64,000 nt of DNA from Desulfofundulus salinus (GCF_003627965.1 NZ_RBWE01000001.1:1102588-1166587), one strand, 5' to 3'; positions 52,384-61,183 are shown, counted from the stretch's first letter. The notes: generated by a model not told the origin, from the sequence alone. Numbers and translations: made by a program.

Positions 52384-53685
52384 ATGGGTATGTTGATCCG
52401 CGGAGCTGCCGTGCTGACCATGGAAAAGCCTGAGTCTCTGCTGCCAGACGGGGAAATAATTGTTGAGGGGCAGTATATAACCCATGTGGGTCCGGCCGGG
52501 AGCGTTTCCCCGGAGCGCACCTTTGAGCGGGTGATCGACGCCCGGGGTATGCTGGCCATGCCGGGTTTTGTGAACTGCCATACCCATGCGGCCATGACTT
52601 TATTTCGCGGTTATGCCGACGACCTGCCCTTAATGCAGTGGCTGCAGGAGAAAATCTGGCCTGTGGAAGAGCGGCTGGAGCCCGAGGATATTTACTGGGG
52701 TACCATGCTGTGCTGCCTGGAAATGATGCGGTCCGGGACCACTACCTTTGCCGATATGTACTTCCATATGGACGAGGCAGCCCGGGCTGTGGAAAAGGCA
52801 GGGTTGAGGGCCAGCCTGTCCCGGGGGATGATTGGGCTTTCCCCTGGGGCGGGGGAGGCCCTGGACTACAGCCGCCGTTTTATCCGTGACTGGCATGGCC
52901 AGGCCGGCGGGCGCATTACTACCATGCTGGGACCCCATGCACCCTATACCTGCCCGCCCGATTTTTTGCACCGGGTTATGGAAGTTGCTGCCGATTTGAA
53001 GGTGGGAATCCACATCCACATTGCGGAAACCCGGGCTGAGATCGAGGAAATACGTCAGAAATACGGCAAAACACCTGTTGTGCTCATGGATGAGGTGGGC
53101 CTGTTTGAGTTTCAAGTGCTGGCCGCCCATTGCGTCCATCTCGATGAAAACGACATCCGTATTCTGGCCGAAAAGAAGGTAGGTGTAGCCCATAACCCTG
53201 AAAGCAATATGAAACTGGCCAGCGGTATTGCCCCGGTAACCCGTTTGCTGGCTGCCGGAGCGCTGGTGGGCCTGGGCACCGACGGGGCGGCCAGCAACAA
53301 TAACCTGGATATGATGGAAGAGATGCGTTCTGCGGCGCTGCTCCAGAAGGTGGCCACCATGGATCCCACGGCCCTGGCTGCCTTTGATGCCCTGTCCATG
53401 GCCACGGCAAACGGTGCCCGGGTACTGGGACTTCATGATGTGGGCCTGCTTAAACCCGGTTATAAAGCGGATATTATTTTAATTAATCTTGACCAACCCC
53501 ATTTCTACCCGCGGCATGACCTGGTGGCCCACCTGGTTTACGCAGCCCGGTCGGCGGATGTGGAAACGGTCATCATAGACGGCCGGGTGGTCATGGAGAA
53601 AAGACAGGTGCTGACCATGGACGAGGAAGAGGTATACCATGAAGTGCAGAAACGTTCCCAGAGGCTGGTGGGGACAGGTCTTTAA
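52384..53685 (+). CDS. mtaD: 5'-methylthioadenosine/S-adenosylhomocysteine deaminase
   Basis: Deaminates the adenine of MTA, SAH or 5'-deoxyadenosine to the inosine analogues. The 433-residue amidohydrolase has metal ligands in NCHTHAAM near 65, HIHIAETRAE near 210, LAAHCVHLDEND near 240 and GTDGAASNN near 300. The ATG lies six bases after GGAGGAG; a second ATG two codons later is possible. Closing the salvage cluster, it gives a second route besides phosphorolysis. Confidence 0.93.
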   Translation: MGMLIRGAAVLTMEKPESLLPDGEIIVEGQYITHVGPAGSVSPERTFERVIDARGMLAMPGFVNCHTHAAMTLFRGYADDLPLMQWLQEKIWPVEERLEPEDIYWGTMLCCLEMMRSGTTTFADMYFHMDEAARAVEKAGLRASLSRGMIGLSPGAGEALDYSRRFIRDWHGQAGGRITTMLGPHAPYTCPPDFLHRVMEVAADLKVGIHIHIAETRAEIEEIRQKYGKTPVVLMDEVGLFEFQVLAAHCVHLDENDIRILAEKKVGVAHNPESNMKLASGIAPVTRLLAAGALVGLGTDGAASNNNLDMMEEMRSAALLQKVATMDPTALAAFDALSMATANGARVLGLHDVGLLKPGYKADIILINLDQPHFYPRHDLVAHLVYAARSADVETVIIDGRVVMEKRQVLTMDEEEVYHEVQKRSQRLVGTGL

Positions 53686-53711
53686 ATTACGGAGCAGGTG
53701 AAGGTGACTGT

Positions 53712-54887
53712 ATGGCAGTAGTTAAACTGACCCGGGGCCGGCATCACCGGGTCTTAAACGGACATCCCTGGGTTTACCGCACCGAAGTGGAAGATATTCA
53801 CGGTCATTTTAACCCCGGCGATGTGGTGGAAGTGGTGGATCACCGGGGGCGGTTTGTGGGGCGGGGCTATATTAACCCCTCCTCCCAGATCCTGGTGCGC
53901 CTCTTCACCCGCGAGCAGGGGGAAAAGGTTGACCGGGAGTTTTTTCGCCGGCGCTTAATGGCGGCTCTGGAATACCGCCGCCGGGTGGTGCGGCATACCA
54001 ATGCCTGTCGCCTGGTTTTTGCCGAGGCCGATTTTCTGCCCGCGCTGATCGTGGACCGGTTTGGCGATTACCTGTCCGTGCAGACCCTGGCCCTGGGAAT
54101 AGACGTGCACAAAGATACGATTGTAGAGCTTCTGGATGAACTATTAAATCCCGCCGGTATTTACGAAAGAAACGACGTGCCGGTGCGGGAACTGGAGGGG
54201 CTGCCCCTGGTAACGGGCTTTCTTAAGGGTCCCTTTAACCCATTAGTGGAGATAGAAGAAAATGGGTTGCGCTTTTTAGTGGACCTGGCCGGGGGGCAGA
54301 AAACGGGTTATTTTTTAGATCAGCGGGAAAACCGGCTGGCCCTGGAGGGGCTGGCCGGGGGAGCCCGGGTGCTGGATTGTTTTTGCCACACCGGCACTTT
54401 TTCCGTTTATGCCGCCCGTTTCGGCGCCAGAGAGGTGCTGGGTATTGATGTGGCGGGCGACGCCCTGGAGATGGCCCGGAAAAACGCGGCCCGAAACGGG
54501 TTCGGGCAGGTTTGCACCTTCCGGGAGGGTAACGCCTTTGATGAACTGCGGGCCATGGACCGGGCCGGGGAACGGTTTGACTTGATTATTCTCGATCCGC
54601 CGGCCTTTACCAAGTCCAGGGAAGCGCTGGAGGGGGCCATCCGGGGCTACAAGGAGATCAACTTGCGCGCGATGAAGCTTCTGCCTGCAGGTGGTTTTCT
54701 GGTTACCTGCTCCTGTTCTTACCATATGACCGAAGAGCTCTTCCTGGAAGTATTGCTGGATGCTGCCCGGGATGTAGGGCGGCAGTTGCGCCTGGTGGAA
54801 ATGCGCCGCCAGGCCAAAGACCACCCCATGCTTCTGGCTTCCCCCGAAACTTATTATTTAAAGTGTTTTGTTCTTCAAGTATGGTGA
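53712..54887 (+). CDS. RlmI-like class I SAM-dependent rRNA methyltransferase
   Basis: A 391-residue protein: an N-terminal PUA domain (LTRGRHHRVLNGHPWVYRTE), a linker barrel, and a C-terminal Rossmann methyltransferase (VLDCFCHTGTFSVYAARFGA near 220; IILDPPAFTKSR near 295; TCSCSYHM near 335). The Cys in CSCSYHM matches the catalytic cysteine region of RNA 5-methylcytosine enzymes. The exact 23S position is not deducible. ATG lies 11 bases after GGAGCAGG. Confidence 0.92.
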   Translation: MAVVKLTRGRHHRVLNGHPWVYRTEVEDIHGHFNPGDVVEVVDHRGRFVGRGYINPSSQILVRLFTREQGEKVDREFFRRRLMAALEYRRRVVRHTNACRLVFAEADFLPALIVDRFGDYLSVQTLALGIDVHKDTIVELLDELLNPAGIYERNDVPVRELEGLPLVTGFLKGPFNPLVEIEENGLRFLVDLAGGQKTGYFLDQRENRLALEGLAGGARVLDCFCHTGTFSVYAARFGAREVLGIDVAGDALEMARKNAARNGFGQVCTFREGNAFDELRAMDRAGERFDLIILDPPAFTKSREALEGAIRGYKEINLRAMKLLPAGGFLVTCSCSYHMTEELFLEVLLDAARDVGRQLRLVEMRRQAKDHPMLLASPETYYLKCFVLQVW

Positions 54888-55013
54888 TAAGATTCTCAAG
54901 CGCCTGTTGAAATCAGCAATAATCGGGAAAAAAGGTTGGTTCACCCCTTAAAACTGACTGGCCAATCGTATAAAATGTACGGAAGCAAAAAACAAAAGAA
55001 TGGAGGGTGGTTC

Positions 55014-55991
55014 ATGAAGAGGTTGAAAAAGTTTTTCTCCCTGGGGCTGGTTACCGTACTGATCTTTTCCCTGGCGGCCGGTGCGTGGGCTGCACCAAAA
55101 GGTTGGGGTCAGACCGGCCAGGCCAGAGGACACGCTGAACGGAACATGGAGCAAGAACATGAAAGGAACATGAATGAAGGGGCCACGGTTGAGGAACAGG
55201 AAATGAATGAAAAGGAGAAAGAACCGGAACAGGAGAAAAACAGGCTAAAAAAGCAGGAAAAAAAGAAGAGCGTGACAGAACACGTTTATAAGGGTGTAGA
55301 AAACGCCCTGCAGCATGTGAAAAACCCGGTGGCCCGGGCCGCTCTGCAGGCCATTTTGGAAGGGAGAAGCGTTGCCCAGGCGGTTTATGAAGCAAAGCAG
55401 TACCTTAAGGATTGGAACGACCAGAATGAGATCCTCATCGTAGCCGGGGAATTGAAAGAGGCGCTGGAAGAGGATGTGTCCGCCGATAGCCTTACCAGGG
55501 CACAAGGTTATAAGCACCTGGGCGAGATGCTCATTAAGGCCGGAAAAATGGAGGATGCCCGTTCGCTGTTGGAGCAGGCCCTCAGGAACAACCCGGGTGA
55601 CGATGAAATCTATTCTATCTTAAATAAGGTTTTTGCTAAAGTAAAAGATAATAATAAGGTAAAAGTGTATATAAAAGGAAACATGCCCGTGTTTGATGTG
55701 GCCCCCGTTATTGAAAATGGCCGCGTCCTGGTGCCGCTCCGGGTACTGGCAGAGAGCCTCGGTGCCGCCGTTGATTACAAGGACAACACTATTAACATTC
55801 AACTCAACAATTCCACCGTTAAACTGGTAGTGGGCAGCGGGAAGGCATTGGTTGACGGAAACCCGGTTATGCTGGAGGTTCCCGCCAGAGTTGTTGACGG
55901 ACGGACACTGGTACCTCTGCGCTTTATCGGGGAAGGTTTGAAAGCTAAAGTAAATTACTACCGGGAAGGCAATCTTGTGGCGGTAGAATAG
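55014..55991 (+). CDS. Secreted protein with copper-amine-oxidase-N-like stalk domain
   Basis: The 325-residue protein has a signal peptide (KRLKKFFSLGLVTVLIFS, cleavage after AWA). A 60-residue, extremely charged segment rich in Glu, Lys and Met/Asn follows. A helical TPR-like region with MIKAGKMEDARSLLEQALRN comes next. The C-terminal stalk domain (about 225-325) repeats the pattern GRVLVPLRVLAESLGA and GRTLVPLRFIGEGLKA. The domain is common on surface proteins of Gram-positive anaerobes; no enzymatic domain is present. The ATG has GGAGGG six bases before it. Confidence 0.85.
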   Translation: MKRLKKFFSLGLVTVLIFSLAAGAWAAPKGWGQTGQARGHAERNMEQEHERNMNEGATVEEQEMNEKEKEPEQEKNRLKKQEKKKSVTEHVYKGVENALQHVKNPVARAALQAILEGRSVAQAVYEAKQYLKDWNDQNEILIVAGELKEALEEDVSADSLTRAQGYKHLGEMLIKAGKMEDARSLLEQALRNNPGDDEIYSILNKVFAKVKDNNKVKVYIKGNMPVFDVAPVIENGRVLVPLRVLAESLGAAVDYKDNTINIQLNNSTVKLVVGSGKALVDGNPVMLEVPARVVDGRTLVPLRFIGEGLKAKVNYYREGNLVAVE

Positions 55992-56010
55992 TGAATAAAA
56001 TGCTCACAAA

Positions 56011-56030
56011 AGCCACCCTGTCGGGTGGCT
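56011..56030 (+). terminator. Hairpin after the stalk protein gene
   Basis: The stem AGCCACCC / GGGTGGCT is followed by a short T-containing tail; a modest intrinsic terminator. Confidence 0.6.
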
Positions 56031-56076
56031 TCAATTATTATGATACCCAGAACTGGGGCCAGGTTGCCCCGCGATG

Positions 56077-56180
56077 AGTAAATATTCAGTGAACCCGGGG
56101 TGCTGTTACCGGCGCTTCGCAAGTCGTTCGCTCCGGACAGCGCCGCATCCTTGTCATAACGGTTTTACTGAATATTTACT
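56077..56180. repeat. Palindromic-ended miniature repeat, family 2, complete copy
   Basis: A 104-bp element is bounded by perfect 14-bp inverted repeats, AGTAAATATTCAGT and ACTGAATATTTACT. The sequence GCGATGAGTA occurs immediately at both borders (56071-56080 and 56181-56190), suggesting a target duplication of up to ten bases. The inner 82 bases (56099-56180) recur at 63356-63437 with very few changes. No coding capacity. Confidence 0.75.
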
Positions 56181-56267
56181 GCGATGAGTACCGCCGGGGT
56201 AAGTGGCCTATGCTATGTTTATGGTCACTTACCGTTTATCCGGCCTTTCCCTACATCCACTCCCGGA

Positions 56268-57098
56268 CTATGATATGTGGTCGCTTACCACCGTTTTTAT
56301 CTCTTCGGTTATGACTCCTGGTTGTCCGCTTCCGATGGGGCGGTCATAAATTTTTACCAGGGGCATTACCATCATTAAAGAATTGGTCAGGAAACATTCG
56401 TCGGCATCGAGCAGTTCGTGCGGGGAAACCGGCCGCTCCTGTGCCGCAATGCCCAGCCGGCGGCAGGTTTCCAGCACCACCTGCCTCATGATGCCGGGCA
56501 GCAACCCCTGATCCGGAGAGGGAGTAATCACCTGGCTGTTTTTTACCAGAAAGATATTGCTCACTGCTCCTTCTGCCACATAGCCGGCGGTGTTCAAAAA
56601 AAGTGCCTCATCCCACCCTCTTTCCCGGGCTTCCTTTTTGGCCAGCACATTTTCCAGGTAGTTTAAAGTTTTGAATTTTACTAGAGGAGATTGTTCATTA
56701 CGCCGGAAAGATGACCAGCCGGCCCGAAACCCCTTCTGATAGTCCAGGGTGCTGTAAGGCAGGGGGCGGGTGGAGATGACCAGGTTACCGGCGGCTTCGC
56801 CCGGGGCCGTTCCGGCGGAAAGGGTTAAACGCAGGGCGCCGTCAATGGTATTGTTTAGTTTTATTGTTTGATGTACCAGACTGCCCAACTCAGTCAGTAA
56901 CAAGGGCAGGGTCATCCCCAGGGCTGTGCATCCCTTCTCCAGCCGTTTCAGGTGTGCTTCCAGCAACACGGGTTGACCCCTACGTACCAGAATGGTCTCA
57001 AAAAGGCCGTAGCCATAAAGGAATCCCTGATCCAGTGCGGGAATTTGAGCGCGGCTTGCCGGTAGAAACTGGCCGTTTATACATATCACGGTGTTCAA
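56268..57098 (-). CDS. pabC: Aminodeoxychorismate lyase
   Basis: Releases p-aminobenzoate and pyruvate from aminodeoxychorismate; PLP-dependent, fold type IV. The 276-residue protein shows GFLYGYGLFETILVRRG near 25, the PLP lysine in VKFKTLNYLENVLAKKEA near 145, and EGAVSNIFLV near 180. A D-amino-acid or branched-chain transaminase is possible from sequence alone, but the upstream pabA-pabB genes decide for PabC. It starts at TTG with GAGGTGAC seven bases before. Confidence 0.88.
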   Translation of the reverse strand: MNTVICINGQFLPASRAQIPALDQGFLYGYGLFETILVRRGQPVLLEAHLKRLEKGCTALGMTLPLLLTELGSLVHQTIKLNNTIDGALRLTLSAGTAPGEAAGNLVISTRPLPYSTLDYQKGFRAGWSSFRRNEQSPLVKFKTLNYLENVLAKKEARERGWDEALFLNTAGYVAEGAVSNIFLVKNSQVITPSPDQGLLPGIMRQVVLETCRRLGIAAQERPVSPHELLDADECFLTNSLMMVMPLVKIYDRPIGSGQPGVITEEIKTVVSDHIS

Positions 57099-57117
57099 TT
57101 ATCTAGTCACCTCACCG

Positions 57118-57150
57118 CATCCTCGTCATTACGGTTTTGCAGAACATTCA
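57118..57150. repeat. Degenerate end of repeat family 2
   Basis: GCATCCTCGTCATTACGGTT, then ACATTCACT, matches the inner right part of the 56077 element with several changes. Only this end is left, between pabB and pabC. Confidence 0.5.
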
Positions 57151-57161
57151 CTGATATTCTA

Positions 57162-58727
57162 TCACCGGGTTGAACGATGATCCTCATGCACCACCGGCCT
57201 GACGGCCAGGGAAGCGAAAGCCTGCCGGTCATCCAGACCCAGCGCCCGTACCAGTGCCCGGGCCTTGTCCAGCGTTTCTACGTACTCCATGTAAGGATCT
57301 GAATCAATGGTAATGCCACCGCCAACCTGGAAATAGATTTGTCCCCCTTTAAATATCATCGTGCGGATCACTATATTTAAATCGGCGTTACCGTCAAAGC
57401 CGATGTAGCCGATGGAGCCGGTGTAAATACCCCGGCGTACCGGTTCCAGTTCCTCAATGATTTCCATGGCCCGGATCTTTGGCGCCCCGCTGATGGAGCC
57501 GCCGGGAAAGGCCGCCGCCAGCAGGTCCACCACATCTTTATCCGGGGCCAGTTCCCCTTCCACTGTGGAAACCAGATGAAATACGGTGGCGTACTCCTCC
57601 AGCCGGTAAAGTTCCGGCACCCGCACCGATCCCGTCCGGCAGACCCGTCCCAGGTCGTTGCGCTCCATATCCACAATCATCACCAGTTCGGCCCGGTCTT
57701 TTTCACTGTTCCACAACTCCTCCCTGAACCGCATATCGCTGGCCGGGTCTTTTCCCCGGGGGCGGGTTCCTTTAATGGGCCGCGTTTCCACGTGGCGGCC
57801 GGTTACTTTTAAAAAGCGTTCCGGTGAAGAGCAGACCACCTGGAATTCTCCAAAGTTCAGGTAGGCCGCCATGGGGGCGGCATTGATGGCCCGCAGGCGC
57901 CGGTACAGGGGCCAGGGCTCCACCACCCGGGGCAGGGAAAAGCGCTGGGACAGGTTGACCTGAAAGATATCCCCGGCGGCAATGTACTCTTTGGCCCGCT
58001 GCACCGCCCGGCAGTAGCTGATTTCGTCAAAATGGGCAAAAAGGGCGGGCGCGTTTCGTTTCCCGGGATGGCTTCCATGGTGAGAGCTGTTTACCCGCGG
58101 TATACCCGTGTCGCCGGTATGTGACCACGGTCTCCGGCTTGTTTCTACGGGAACGGTTACCATTTGTTGCCGTTGCAGCCCGCTGGCCAGCAAACTGCAG
58201 GTTTCAGCCAGCCTTTGCCGCGCCCGCCGTGCGGCAGCTGCGGGACCGGTTTCCGGAAAACCCGTGGAAACCACCCATACTTCTCCCGTAACCCGGTCTA
58301 CCACCGTGACCACGTCGTAAAACCCCAGGCAGAGGTCGGGGGTTTGTAAATCGTCCACGGCCAGGGAAGGCATTTTTTCCAGTACCCGCCCCAGGTCGTA
58401 GCTGAAGTATCCCACCGCGCCGCCGCCGAAAGGAAGGGGACAGCTGCCCGGGGGCAGGCGATAATGGGCCAGTAAATCTTTGAGCTTTTCCAGAGGGTGG
58501 CCGGCTAAAGGAGTGGTTTCTCCTTCCCGTTCCAGCCATAAGCGTTTTCCCCGGGAGCGCAACACCAGAAAGGGATCTGCTCCCATCAGGGAGTACCGGC
58601 CCAGTCCCTGGACGATCAACCCGCTGTCCAGCAAAAAGCTGTAGGGGCGGGAGGATAGCCCTTCGAAGAGGGCCAATACGTCTGCTGTTACCGGTATTTT
58701 TTTTATTAGAGGTAAACACACCGGCAT
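57162..58727 (-). CDS. pabB: Aminodeoxychorismate synthase component I
   Basis: Converts chorismate and ammonia (from PabA) to aminodeoxychorismate. The 521-residue chorismate-binding enzyme contains PIKGTRPRG near 335, where Lys replaces the Ala of anthranilate synthase and identifies PabB. SEKDRAELVMIVDMERNDLG, SISGAPKIRAMEII and the late GGGITIDSDPYMEY are also present. The N-terminal domain is complete. An unusually long insertion with low similarity, about residues 185-235, separates it from the catalytic core. ATG follows AAAGGG. Confidence 0.93.
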   Translation of the reverse strand: MPVCLPLIKKIPVTADVLALFEGLSSRPYSFLLDSGLIVQGLGRYSLMGADPFLVLRSRGKRLWLEREGETTPLAGHPLEKLKDLLAHYRLPPGSCPLPFGGGAVGYFSYDLGRVLEKMPSLAVDDLQTPDLCLGFYDVVTVVDRVTGEVWVVSTGFPETGPAAAARRARQRLAETCSLLASGLQRQQMVTVPVETSRRPWSHTGDTGIPRVNSSHHGSHPGKRNAPALFAHFDEISYCRAVQRAKEYIAAGDIFQVNLSQRFSLPRVVEPWPLYRRLRAINAAPMAAYLNFGEFQVVCSSPERFLKVTGRHVETRPIKGTRPRGKDPASDMRFREELWNSEKDRAELVMIVDMERNDLGRVCRTGSVRVPELYRLEEYATVFHLVSTVEGELAPDKDVVDLLAAAFPGGSISGAPKIRAMEIIEELEPVRRGIYTGSIGYIGFDGNADLNIVIRTMIFKGGQIYFQVGGGITIDSDPYMEYVETLDKARALVRALGLDDRQAFASLAVRPVVHEDHRSTR

Positions 58728-58752
58728 AATCGATCCGCCCTTTCATTGGGAT

Positions 58753-59319
58753 TCAGGCCAGGGTCAGGAAATTTGCCAGCAGTTTTTTCCCTACCATCGT
58801 TAAAATGGATTCCGGGTGAAACTGTACCCCCTCCACCGGATATTCCCGGTGCCTCAAACCCATGATTTCCCCCTGACCGGTTTGGGCGGTAATGGTCAGG
58901 CAATCCGGGAGGGTTTCTCTTTCCACCAGCAGGGAGTGGTACCGGGCAGCGGCAAAGGGATTGGGTAACCCGCGGTAAATACCCGTGCCGTCATGGTAGA
59001 CCAGGGAAGTCTTACCGTGCATGGGCCGGCCTGCCCTTACTACCCGGCCCCCAAAGGCCTGACCGATGGCCTGGTGGCCCAGGCATACGCCCAGGATGGG
59101 GATGCGTCCGGTAAAGTGTTTGATTGCTTCCAGGGATATTCCTGCTTCATCTGGTGTGCAGGGACCGGGGGAAATCACAATGTGGCTTGGAAAAAGATCT
59201 TCCATTTCCTCCAGGGTCACCCGGTCGTTACGGAATACCCGTACCTCTTGCCCCAGTTCCTGCAGGTACTGGACCAGGTTGTACACAAAGGAGTCGTAGT
59301 TATCGATTACTACAATCAA
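58753..59319 (-). CDS. pabA: Aminodeoxychorismate synthase component II (glutamine amidotransferase)
   Basis: Supplies ammonia from glutamine to PabB. The 188-residue class I amidotransferase has [16 protein letters not shown] at its start, the oxyanion segment [11 protein letters not shown], the nucleophile in [15 protein letters not shown] near 80, and the His/Glu pair in VQFHPESI near 170. It may also serve anthranilate synthase. TTG is chosen as start since GGAGGGTGG lies just before it; an extension upstream runs through a terminator. 25 bases separate it from pabB. Confidence 0.93.
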   Translation of the reverse strand: MIVVIDNYDSFVYNLVQYLQELGQEVRVFRNDRVTLEEMEDLFPSHIVISPGPCTPDEAGISLEAIKHFTGRIPILGVCLGHQAIGQAFGGRVVRAGRPMHGKTSLVYHDGTGIYRGLPNPFAAARYHSLLVERETLPDCLTITAQTGQGEIMGLRHREYPVEGVQFHPESILTMVGKKLLANFLTLA

Positions 59320-59380
59320 TTTGCCACCCTCCAGTATACTGAAGAAAAACCTCAAAATCATACGCACAGTGTGCCTTCTT

Positions 59381-59410
59381 AAAAAACAAAAAACCAGCCC
59401 CTGGCTGGTC
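59381..59410 (-). terminator. Leader terminator upstream of pabA
   Basis: Read on the minus strand, the stem ACCAGCC / GGCTGGT with a three-base loop is followed by TTTTTTGTTTTTT. It lies between the pab promoter and the pabA start, so it should act as an attenuator of the pab operon. Confidence 0.8.
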
Positions 59411-59494
59411 CTCACCCCAGAATCTCCGAGTCGTCTCAAGCTCCCCCTGGCTCTTCCCTGCTCAGCTCAAACTCAGCTTTCAGTTGCCAAGGTC

Positions 59495-59524
59495 AGCTTA
59501 GCACAGGTAATTAGCGGATGTCAA
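59495..59524 (-). promoter_or_regulatory. Candidate promoter of the pabA-pabB-pabC operon
   Basis: On the minus strand a consensus TTGACA (59524-59519) is followed after 18 bases by TAAGCT (59500-59495), with an extended TGC in front. The roughly 80-base leader between the start site and the terminator at 59381 shows no obvious leader peptide. Confidence 0.55.
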
Positions 59525-59687
59525 GATCGTTGTATCCGGTCCGGGTAAGGCTTGCCCGGTACGTGCGGTCATGGTAATATGGGAAGTAAATACGGCTGGA
59601 AGGCTTTGACCGTCACTAAAAAATAGCTGCTATTTCAGGGGACTTTAGGCTAAAAATAATTCAAAAAGCGGACTGGAGGTTTATGAC

Positions 59688-60401
59688 TTGCGAGCGCTGG
59701 TAGTACAAAATGTGACCATTGAAGGGCCGGGTCTTTTGCAGCCGGCCATGGAGAAGGAGGGCTGGCAGCTTGATATACGGGTGATGGATCAACCGGGGGC
59801 ACACTTGCCCGCCTCTTTAGATGACTATGGCGCCCTGGTAATCCTGGGCGGCCCGATGAACGTCTATGAAGAGGAGTCCTACCCGTATTTAAGGCAAGTT
59901 GATCAACTGATTAAAGAAGCAATCCAAAAAAGTTTACCCGTGCTGGGTATCTGTCTTGGCGGTCAGCTGATTGCCAAGGCCCTGGGTGCACCTGTTGTCC
60001 GCAACCCGGTTCCGGAGATCGGCTGGTATAAACTCCGGCTTACCGCCGACGGTTTGAAGTCGCCCCTGTTTGCCGGTTTGCCGGAAGAATTTTTTGTCTT
60101 CCAGTGGCACGGCGACACCTTTGCCCTGCCTTCCGGGGTTTCCCACCTGGCTGCCAGCGAGGATTGTGTTAACCAGGCCTTTTCTTTAGGGCGGCATATC
60201 TTTGCCCTGCAGTTTCATCTGGAGGTGAACCCGGAGATAATTAATACCTGGGCCGAAGCTTATGCCGATGAGTTGGAAGAATACGGCGGTCCCGGTGCCG
60301 CCGGCCGCCTGGTGCAGGAGACCGCGACTGTCTGGGAGGAGTACCGGCAGGTGGCCGGGCAATTTTTGACTAACTGGATGGCTATTTTGTCGAGGCACTA
60401 A
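59688..60401 (+). CDS. Type 1 glutamine amidotransferase (GMP-synthase-like)
   Basis: A 237-residue class I amidotransferase: LVILGGPMNVYEEESYP near 50, nucleophile GICLGGQLIAKALGA near 88, WHGDTFALP near 140 and the His in ALQFHLEV near 175. The residues expected for catalysis (Cys, His, Glu) are present. The acceptor substrate is unknown; relatives include YfeJ-like proteins. TTG start with GGAGG eight bases before. It is divergent from pabA. Confidence 0.87.
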   Translation: MRALVVQNVTIEGPGLLQPAMEKEGWQLDIRVMDQPGAHLPASLDDYGALVILGGPMNVYEEESYPYLRQVDQLIKEAIQKSLPVLGICLGGQLIAKALGAPVVRNPVPEIGWYKLRLTADGLKSPLFAGLPEEFFVFQWHGDTFALPSGVSHLAASEDCVNQAFSLGRHIFALQFHLEVNPEIINTWAEAYADELEEYGGPGAAGRLVQETATVWEEYRQVAGQFLTNWMAILSRH

Positions 60402-60442
60402 AACAGGTGTTTTCAGGTTAAAATAGAACGCGAAAAAGAGAG

Positions 60443-60483
60443 GAAAACTTTGCCCGAACGCGAATTATTTGGGCAAAGTTTTC
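60443..60483. repeat. 13-bp perfect inverted repeat before the macro-domain gene
   Basis: GAAAACTTTGCCC (60443-60455) pairs with GGGCAAAGTTTTC (60471-60483) across a 15-base loop. The nonamer GAACGCGAA occurs twice (60426-60434 and 60456-60464), once in the loop. It could be a terminator for the amidotransferase gene or an RNA or operator structure controlling the next gene. Confidence 0.6.
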
Positions 60484-60504
60484 TGGTTCCGGGAGGGATT
60501 TTTC

Positions 60505-61062
60505 ATGGAGGTGCGTTTGGGTTCAACCTTGCTGCGCTTGATGGTGGGGGATATCACCCAGCAGGATACCGAAGCCATTGTTAATGCGGCCAATTCCAGC
60601 CTGATGGGCGGTGGTGGTGTGGACGGGGCCATTCACCGGGCCGGTGGGCCGCAGATCCTGGAGGAATGCAAGCAGATTGTGGCCCGGCAGGGCAGCTTGC
60701 CCACGGGTCAGGCGGTAATTACCACGGGTGGCAAATTGAAAGCCCGGTATGTCATCCATACCGTGGGCCCCATCTGGTCGGGGGGCAACCGGGGAGAAGA
60801 CGAGTTGCTGCACAATGCCTATTATAACAGCCTTTCCCTGGCCAGAGAAAAGGGTATCAGATCCATTTCCTTTCCCTCCATCAGCACCGGTGCCTACCGT
60901 TTTCCCATCGAGCGGGCGGCGACCATTGCCTTGAAAACGGTGCGGGACTTTATTTTAGAAAACAATTTCTTTACGGAAGTACGCTTTGTTCTGTTCCGTG
61001 AAGATGATTTCAAAATCTACCAGAGGGCCTGGGAAAAGCTTTCCGGTGGAGTAGTAGGTTGA
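60505..61062 (+). CDS. Macro-domain protein (ADP-ribose binding/hydrolysis)
   Basis: A 185-residue single macro domain: GDITQQDTEAIVNAANSSLMGGGGVDGAIHR (in part) near 15-45, TTGGKLKARYVIHTVGP near 80 and FPSISTGAYRFP near 122. The Asn/Gly-rich loop that binds ADP-ribose and the GVDGAIHRAGG loop are intact, as in O-acetyl-ADP-ribose deacetylases (MacroD/YmdB type). The ATG (MEVRLGS) has GGGAGGG seven bases before it. Confidence 0.92.
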   Translation: MEVRLGSTLLRLMVGDITQQDTEAIVNAANSSLMGGGGVDGAIHRAGGPQILEECKQIVARQGSLPTGQAVITTGGKLKARYVIHTVGPIWSGGNRGEDELLHNAYYNSLSLAREKGIRSISFPSISTGAYRFPIERAATIALKTVRDFILENNFFTEVRFVLFREDDFKIYQRAWEKLSGGVVG

Positions 61063-61094
61063 AAAATACAGGCGCCAAAGAGGCTTTTCTGCCT

Positions 61095-61123
61095 AAAAAG
61101 CCCGGGATTTTCCCGGGCTTTTT
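61095..61123. terminator. Bidirectional terminator between the macro gene and cstA
   Basis: A 13-bp perfect stem AAAAAGCCCGGGA / TCCCGGGCTTTTT gives a U run on either strand. Confidence 0.9.
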
Positions 61124-61183
61124 AGGGATTTTTCCTTTTTTAATGTGGAGTAACCTGTCATGATCTATTACTTATTGGCCTGG

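Noticed and set aside
56071-56190. CRISPR-like array
   Set aside because: The repeats are long, few, irregularly spaced and palindromic at the ends. There are no regular spacers and no cas genes.
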